Assembly (NCBI RefSeq): GCF_014337195.1
Contig: NZ_CP060634.1
Location: 2,728,001 to 2,792,000, forward strand
From: Qiania dongpingensis
Lineage (GTDB): Bacteria > Bacillota > Clostridia > Lachnospirales > Lachnospiraceae
Length of the DNA: 64,000 nt
Direction: 5' to 3'
The notes beneath the pieces were generated by a model that worked only from the letters and a program-made list of their open reading frames with translations, was not told the origin of the DNA and did not search any database. Shown one piece after another: positions 60,301 through 64,000 of this stretch. Position 1 is the first letter of the stretch, and each line of letters opens with the position of its first letter. Position numbers and translations under genes: made by a program.

Positions 60301-61957
60301 CCTCCACTTCGCCGTCGGAAGCAGGGCCGACGCTTCTGGTATCCTGCAGCTCCTGGCCGGTGTCGGTCAGGTTGTCACTGGTGATCCGGAGCCTCACAAA
60401 GGTGTGGTCCGGTGTCAGGACAGTGCCCGCAGGCCGGTTAAAGATGAGAGTGTATTGGCCGGTTCCGGAGCCTGCGGGAACTGTGACTGCAGTTGCTGCC
60501 TCTGAAGCCTCGAATAGTCCGTTTTTGTTAAAATCCACCCATCCGTAAAGATTTGCGGCACTGCCCGTATAGTTGGTCACGGTCACATTCAGGGAATAGG
60601 AAACGGCATTTACCGAAAGGAGAGGCAGAGGGATGGAAAGACCGTCGTCCTGGATGCCCTGGGTCAGATCATCCCCGGTCGCTGTCGCATTTTGATGAGC
60701 GTCTTCCTCTGCGGTCACCATCGTACCCAGATACAGCCCGGTGCCGATGCCATGACGGGGACCGTTGCTTGCCAGGAGTGTATTGTAGTTTCCGGCTCCG
60801 CCGCTGCCTCCCGCGTCTGGCGCGTCGCCGAAATCCAGCTCTATGACTGCGTAAGGGCACATGGCTGCGTCATTGAAGGCGTCCACCTGTGTGCTGGAAA
60901 AACGTGTGCCGGAGGCAAAATCTCCGTTTAGGATATATCGGTAAATGGTCCCGTCCGCGTTGTTCACCGCGTATAGATTGCCGTTTCCGTCTATGACCAC
61001 CGAGCCAAAGGTCTCACCGGGGTTTGGACCAGCGGTGTCGAGAGGGGTAACATTTCCGGTTGTTTCGTCGATTCGGTATACGACACCGTTTCGTTCTACC
61101 CCGTACAGCCGGTTGTCTCTCGGGTTGAAGGCCCAGTCTCCGATGGTGAGTGGAGATGAGAGCGGAGTGCCGTAGTTGCCGGTCTGTTCCACATAACCGT
61201 TTGCAGGGTCCACAAGTTTCAGAAATGTCGGAGAATCCTGCCTCAGATCCACCGTATAGAACCGGCCAGTACCAGGAGCAAAAGCGTAATAAAAGCCGGC
61301 CAAGTCCATGGCGCCTACCGAATAGGCAGCCGCCGGCATTCCGGCGGGACGGGGATAGAGGAGCATGTCTTGAGCGTCCTGGCCCACGCGGATCAGGGTA
61401 TTTGCAGCCTGGTCATATCCATAGATATGGTTGTCGAGGACATTGTAGCCGATGGCATTGACGGCGCTTCCCTGATTCAAAGGGCCATAGACCGTTTGGG
61501 CGCCGGTCACCAGATTGATGCCCAGGCGGTTAGTCGGGCGCCCTTCAAACAGATACATCTCAGCGTCGCAGGGAAGAGGAGAACCTAAGGTGTCATGGCT
61601 GAAATCAGGGCCGTTGACGGTCTGGTTTCCAGTGATTTGTTCTGGGGTCACGGTAACGGCCGCTTTTCGGGGGCCGTTGGAGTACGAGTAGCCGGCCGGC
61701 TGCCCCATGACGGACGGCGGACAGGCAGAAGAGGCCTGAACGGTCTCGTATACGGTATAGGTTCCGGCCTCCGCAATGGAAAAAGAATAGCGGCCGTCCG
61801 CCCCTGTGGTAGTCCCGGCACATCCGGGAGTGCCGGATGAAGAGCCTGGGACGGTATATAGGATGACATTCACGCCTGAAATGCCGGGGTCACCTGAGGT
61901 GAACTGACCGTCATGGTTCAGGTCGTGAAATACAGTGCCTGTGAGTGTTGCGGGCAT
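54389..61957 (-). CDS. 2522-residue DUF11-repeat adhesin-like protein
   Basis: Domains in order: an SdrD B-like/carboxypeptidase-regulatory domain (residues 1-120; GTVFHDLNHDGQFTSGD), a DUF6923-like beta-propeller region (about 130-375), a GEVED domain (about 375-555; WVDFNKNGLFEASE, SDGEVEDYILQ), then 16 DUF11 repeats of about 122 residues (from ~560), each beginning near ADLSVTKTASPDPAVPG and ending near STPDPDPxNN. There is no signal peptide at the start, and no LPXTG, S-layer domain or membrane helix at the end; the last repeat simply stops. It may be exported by an unknown route or be an inactive gene copy. AAAGGAGG precedes ATG 61957. Confidence 0.85.
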   Translation of the reverse strand: MPATLTGTVFHDLNHDGQFTSGDPGISGVNVILYTVPGSSSGTPGCAGTTTGADGRYSFSIAEAGTYTVYETVQASSACPPSVMGQPAGYSYSNGPRKAAVTVTPEQITGNQTVNGPDFSHDTLGSPLPCDAEMYLFEGRPTNRLGINLVTGAQTVYGPLNQGSAVNAIGYNVLDNHIYGYDQAANTLIRVGQDAQDMLLYPRPAGMPAAAYSVGAMDLAGFYYAFAPGTGRFYTVDLRQDSPTFLKLVDPANGYVEQTGNYGTPLSSPLTIGDWAFNPRDNRLYGVERNGVVYRIDETTGNVTPLDTAGPNPGETFGSVVIDGNGNLYAVNNADGTIYRYILNGDFASGTRFSSTQVDAFNDAAMCPYAVIELDFGDAPDAGGSGGAGNYNTLLASNGPRHGIGTGLYLGTMVTAEEDAHQNATATGDDLTQGIQDDGLSIPLPLLSVNAVSYSLNVTVTNYTGSAANLYGWVDFNKNGLFEASEAATAVTVPAGSGTGQYTLIFNRPAGTVLTPDHTFVRLRITSDNLTDTGQELQDTRSVGPASDGEVEDYILQIGTTADLSLTKTADLPVLHTGDTIQYTITITNNSSEEALNVVLEDIVPPEITGVMYRVNGGPLDYWTGSLPLGTLAPGQVVIVTLQGVFDGSTLGPVVNTATVTASSDDPNPGNNSDTVTTPVERSANLVIQKEPRAASATIGEIFEFLISVTNKGPDPAENTDITDIVESDLSSPEYSLNGGADWLPWTGQLFIGTLDPDVTFSFLLRGTVESGSSDTLTNTASVTSNTGDPDPSDNTVTVQVPKNASADLSVVKSGEPDPAGLGQQLNYTIVVSNSGPSPADDVTINDAIPAELLNAEYSLDRVNWAPWTGTLAAGSLEAGSVYTVYLRGTVDPSSASGPLSNTVTVDSSTPDPDPSNNTYTETVTTEDTADLAITKTASPVPVTSGETLTYTITVTNKGPSPARNVTVTDPLHAGILNPEYSVDGSAYAPWNGQYTVSALAAGAVTTITIQGTVSISQAENLVNTAVVTSDTLDPDPDDNSFTTVTPAALSADLEVTKTGPAEAEAGGPVTYTITVTNHGPSDAQDVSVTDAVPAAVTGTEYSVNGGIYSPWTGSYTIPVLAASDSVTISIRGTLSPSASGSLTNSTSVSSSTPDPDLSNNDDSVITDVTASADLSVVKTASPDPAVPGQALTYTVTISNAGPSAASDVSLEDSLPAALTGAEYSLNGTTWNPWSSPYTVGTIQPGSVATIYLRGTVASSAGTSVTNTATVSSSTPDPDTGNNTSTVVTPVNLSADLSVTKTASPDPAVPGDLLTYTITASNAGPADAQNVKISDTAPSLLSNVTYSTDNGTNWTTWPGTLSLGTVTAGSDVTILLRGTVSGAATGTIRNTALVSSDTSDPDPSNNTDTVLTPVNTSADISVTKTASPTPAEAGQLLTYTITVNNAGPNTAEAVALTDAVSSDLTQVEFSTDGGTSWNPWTSPYNIGNLDSGAARTVLIRGTLNAAATGLLVNEVSVSSVTPDPDPDNNTFTHRTPIGTSADISVTKTADPDPAVPGAPLSYTITVRNAGPDTAANVILTDTAATALENPEYSLNGGAYAAWTGSLMIGSLAAGGTVSVVIRGTVGAEEEGQLTNQASVTTTTPDPDPDNNTTTIETPLAPSADLSIQKTGTPNPAVPGELLTYTLTIRNAGPSLAKEITVIDTVPGILSNAEYMADGSSGWTPWTGTLQIASLAPGAVTTLTIRGTLDPSAAGTVRNTAVVTAATPDPDPTDNLSVDERPAAPSADVSIRKTASPTPAVPGSYVIYTLTASNAGPADAQNITLTDTMPARLTNQEYSTDGGKTWNTWNGTFHSASLPAGSTLTVILRGLLPASDTGGASLNNTAVIGSDTPDPNPDNNTSTVVTPVSKLADLAVRKTSQQAVVSPGEQITYRITVSNAGPDTAENIIIRDTEATGQLTNVQYSADGGASWHTWNGSYNAGALPAGGTLPDFLVRGTVPESATIITNTASVSSDTPDPDTSNNTSSLNIRAENMADMSITKSASPSPAVPGQKITYTLTLTNSGPGTARRVTLVDAVPSQISGTEFSVDGGATWAPWRSPYEIASMSAGSTAVVLIRGTLSASASGMVINTAVVSSSTPDPNPRDNTVTETTPVQDAADISVTKLAHPSPAVPGQYLTYTLLVANAGPAEAHDVLLTDLTRNAEYSLDGGVSWQPWYGSYKLGTISGGASTRLLIRTLLPSDASGSIENTASVSSTTPDPNPDNNTDTINTPVAETADLSVQKTAETAVASPGDTVTYQIVVRNLGTIEAENVRLRDDIPNGLSNLEYSTNGGASWSPWSSPYQLGNLENQGTRTILLRGTVTASAGIVSNIVYVGSDTPDPDYTNNRSQANVTVTVPDAADLSITKTACSDTVCPCRPAAFHITVTNNGPGTAKNVMVSDQLPSELLHGRYSLNNGFSWHPWSGQLAAGDLVSGASFTILLAANVDRCACGLITNQAVVSASTPDPNPDNNRSSATVRVCR
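54390..60275 (-). repeat. 16 tandem DUF11-coding repeats
   Basis: The roughly 365-bp units code for DUF11 domains. Neighbouring units keep long near-identical DNA stretches, such as those for PDPDPxNNT and ADLSVTKTAS. Such arrays can gain or lose units by recombination. Confidence 0.8.
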
Positions 61958-62177
61958 ATATGATTCCTCCTTTAGGTTGCTGTCAGATCTTGATATTTAC
62001 AGGATGCGGGCATAAAAAAAGAATTCCGTCTGTCCTGTATAATATTAATGTATTCCCCGAAAAAAGAGGAGTGCACAAGGAGGGCACCAAAGCTTGTATC
62101 CCTGCTATTGCTATTTTTCCGGATTCTTTTATAATAGAACAAAGAAATCTCGGAAGATTTTAAGGGAGGAGATCTGG

Positions 62178-63167
62178 ATGTATAAGATAATAGATGAATC
62201 TGGCAATCTATACTGCCAGTATAAGTATGAAAAAGAGGCGGAATTTGAACGGATGGTCGTTTCCAACGCAGAGGCGATCTTCGGCGCGTCGGGGATCTAT
62301 TTTGACATGAAGAGGCTCATCGGGACTCCGAAAAAGGGGGCGGCGGTGCCGGACGGATACTATCTAGATCTGACCTTTCATGACAATCCCCGTCTCTATC
62401 TTGTGGAGGTGGAGCTCACAGGGCACGATGTCTACGGGCATATCGGAGAGCAGATCCTGCGGTTTGGAATATCATCTGAAACAGACAAGTACAAGATGAA
62501 GAGCCTGCTGCTTGACAATATCGACCGGGATTTTTCAAAAAAGGAAAAGCTCTGTCAGTTTTTTCGGGAGTCAAGATACGGAAACATCAATGAATTGCTG
62601 GATAAGGTCATCTTTGACAGCAAGCCGGCGGCAATCATCGTGATAGATGAGGCAACAGAGGAGCTGTCCAATGTGATGGGGCAGCTGACGATGGCGACGG
62701 AAGTCATCGAGGCACAGACTTATATCTGTGGAAACGAAAGGCTGCATCGTTTCACTCCCTTCAAGGATGACGTACTGACCGGCCTGCCTGCCGCGGAGGA
62801 TGCCGATGAGCTGGATACGATCGTCGTTCCGGCCAGAAAAGAGGGCTTTGAGGAGGAGTTCCTGAAAAACAACAGATGGTTCGCGGTACGGATATCCGGA
62901 GCCATGCTGGACAGAATCCGCTATATCGCGGCTTATCAGGTGGCGCCGGTATCCGGTATCACTTATATAGCAGAGGTGGACAGGATTGAGAAATATAAGG
63001 ATACCAACAAGTATATTGTGCTTTTCAGGCCCGGTTCTCTGAAAAAAATCAATAAAGTGGGCCTTGGGAGAAAAAAGGGCCAGGCCCCTCAGGCCCCCCG
63101 CTATTCCTCCTATGACAGGATCCTGAAAGCGGGATCTCTGGATGATATCTGGGATAAGTCGCTGTAA
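62178..63167 (+). CDS. Unknown protein with possible PD-(D/E)XK nuclease core
   Basis: I do not recognise the family with confidence. The 329-residue protein has VPDGYYLDLTF followed by RLYLVEVELTGHD near residues 57-80; the Asp and Glu-x-Glu spacing recalls PD-(D/E)XK nuclease folds. FAVRISGAMLDRIRYIAAYQ near 238 and a Lys-rich C-terminus follow. No transmembrane helix or signal is seen. GGGAGGAG precedes ATG 62178. No methylase or other defence partner adjoins it except the methyltransferase at 63206, which is on the other strand and of the metabolite type. Genes of this sort occur in mobile or defence regions. Confidence 0.6.
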   Translation: MYKIIDESGNLYCQYKYEKEAEFERMVVSNAEAIFGASGIYFDMKRLIGTPKKGAAVPDGYYLDLTFHDNPRLYLVEVELTGHDVYGHIGEQILRFGISSETDKYKMKSLLLDNIDRDFSKKEKLCQFFRESRYGNINELLDKVIFDSKPAAIIVIDEATEELSNVMGQLTMATEVIEAQTYICGNERLHRFTPFKDDVLTGLPAAEDADELDTIVVPARKEGFEEEFLKNNRWFAVRISGAMLDRIRYIAAYQVAPVSGITYIAEVDRIEKYKDTNKYIVLFRPGSLKKINKVGLGRKKGQAPQAPRYSSYDRILKAGSLDDIWDKSL

Positions 63168-63205
63168 AATTTTAATTCTTATAATCTTGAACATTCAATG
63201 AAACA

Positions 63206-64000
63206 TTACTTTTCTAATAGGACTGCGATTGTGTCGCTATCGGATTGATAGCTCTTTCCCGTAACATCACTATATATGCCGCATACTTTAAAACCAGTTT
63301 TTTCGGCTTCTTTTATTAAGCGTTTTCCTGAGAAATAAGTGTTCCATAGATAATAAGGTACGATTTCGTCTTTTGAGACGATCGTTATCAAATCCAAAGT
63401 CACATAATCCGGATACTTGTAGAAACCGCTTAAGGCAGCGTATTCATCGGGACGCCAAAATCCGCCGTTGCAGCAGAACTCCCAGATCTGCTGTTCTTTG
63501 AAATTATTAAATTTATTCATAGAAAAAACATCCAATAATAATTTTCCGCCTGGATTTAGATGATGAAAGATTTTGCCCAGGATAGCCTGTCTTTCATCTG
63601 GAGACAACACACCGTAATCGCAGTAAATCATCACAGAAAGGTCGAACCGGTCCATTAAATCCATATTTAAATAATTTTGATACAAATAATGAATGTCTAA
63701 ATTCTTATCCATGGCAGATTGCTTTGCAAAATCAATAGAACGTTTCGAGAAGTCTATTCCAGTAACATGATATCCTGCTTCGGCAAATTTTTCAGCGTAG
63801 ATACCGGGCCCGCATCCAACATCAAGAAGTGAAGGATATTCAGAAGGAGGGACAAGTTCATTTATCCATGCGGCAGATTGTTTAATAAATTCTAGCCTTC
63901 TGCTGGCTCCGTCAAATTCCGGATCCAAGTGTGCTTTAAGCATTTGCTTGGAAATATATCCATCGTTCCAAAACTCAGCATTTGATTTTGTATAAACAGG
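63206..64000 (-). CDS. Class I SAM-dependent methyltransferase, 5' end outside window
   Basis: The reading frame is open from the right edge, adding 19 residues (YTKSNAEFWNDGYISKQ) before the internal ATG at 63943, and these match the usual start of the family, so the true start lies beyond 64000. The SAM-binding motif is LLDVGCGPGIYAEKF, with acidic GIDFSKRS at the second strand and FHHLNPGGKLLLDVFS at the third. The substrate is unknown; a small-molecule methyltransferase is likely. AT content is higher than in its neighbours, which could mean recent transfer. Confidence 0.9.
   Translation of the reverse strand, partial: PVYTKSNAEFWNDGYISKQMLKAHLDPEFDGASRRLEFIKQSAAWINELVPPSEYPSLLDVGCGPGIYAEKFAEAGYHVTGIDFSKRSIDFAKQSAMDKNLDIHYLYQNYLNMDLMDRFDLSVMIYCDYGVLSPDERQAILGKIFHHLNPGGKLLLDVFSMNKFNNFKEQQIWEFCCNGGFWRPDEYAALSGFYKYPDYVTLDLITIVSKDEIVPYYLWNTYFSGKRLIKEAEKTGFKVCGIYSDVTGKSYQSDSDTIAVLLEK

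Noticed and set aside
54389..61957. Many plus-strand frames of 60-200 codons inside the giant gene
   Set aside because: They lie opposite the DUF11 repeats, recur with the repeat period, are Arg/Ser-rich and lack ribosome sites, so they are antisense shadows.
1..64000. tRNA or rRNA genes
   Set aside because: No cloverleaf with a GGTTCRA-type T loop and no rRNA core segments were recognised on either strand by reading; a covariance search would settle it.

Overview
The window looks like a chromosomal segment of a Gram-positive anaerobe of the Clostridia, most like Lachnospiraceae. Reasons: strong AGGAGG-type ribosome sites, many lipoproteins with long Ser/Glu-rich linkers, small flavodoxins and Fe-S aldo/keto reductases, LytTR two-component systems, and NHLP/NHLM-type bacteriocin exporters. 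No rRNA, tRNA, CRISPR array or intact transposase was seen. This assignment rests on gene content only.

Left part (1-3.3 kb): the end of an SH3-repeat protein, queA, and LysR and MerR regulators. From 3.3 to 24.4 kb lies a redox and transport island: flavodoxins, aldo/keto reductases, a nitroreductase, FMN reductases, a DUF4405 cytochrome-like membrane protein, a C45-type acyl hydrolase, a PaaK-like adenylating enzyme, two ABC systems, an SDR, cyclophilin-like lipoproteins, a MalY-type aminotransferase, LysE and an iron alcohol dehydrogenase. Two operons in it (starting at 8996 and 18689) share a 17/19-identical box overlapping their -35 elements, so the divergent LysR at 7976-8845 may control both. 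Several genes here are decayed by internal deletion (aldo/keto remnant at 3317, FGE-like lipoprotein at 4141, flavodoxin at 7497, YwbE chimera at 24654).

From 25.0 to 28.6 kb a leftward operon holds a rhodanese lipoprotein, a serine-hydrolase-like protein with all catalytic motifs lost and fused to DUF302, and catalase. From 28.9 to 33.4 kb a LytTR regulator and a 7TM histidine kinase converge, and the kinase start overlaps head to head with a surface Ig-like repeat protein.

The most interesting part is 33.5-50.4 kb. A LytTR regulator/kinase pair is preceded by three 13-bp direct repeats spaced exactly 21 bp. Two more copies of this repeat, again 21 bp apart, precede a roughly 14.5-kb run of co-directional genes with no obvious internal terminator. 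The run encodes a Cys-rich small protein, a STAS anti-anti-sigma factor, an S-adenosylhomocysteinase-like protein, a MATE transporter fused to an RsbW-like kinase, a membrane SpoIIE/RsbU-like phosphatase, a second RsbW-like kinase, a nucleosidase-like protein, a PAS-GGDEF protein, three NHLP-type export proteins, two related Cys-rich double-glycine peptides, an ECF sigma factor and a third double-glycine peptide with a zinc-ribbon-like core. My inference is a quorum-type switch feeding a partner-switching module that controls export of unmodified, disulfide-rich peptides.

Right part (50.4-64 kb): an intact flavodoxin and Fe-S aldo/keto reductase, a GNAT and a metallo-beta-lactamase-fold protein, a structured 0.9-kb intergenic region, a 2522-residue protein with 16 DUF11 repeats and no visible signal peptide or anchor, a possible PD-(D/E)XK protein, and a methyltransferase cut by the right edge.
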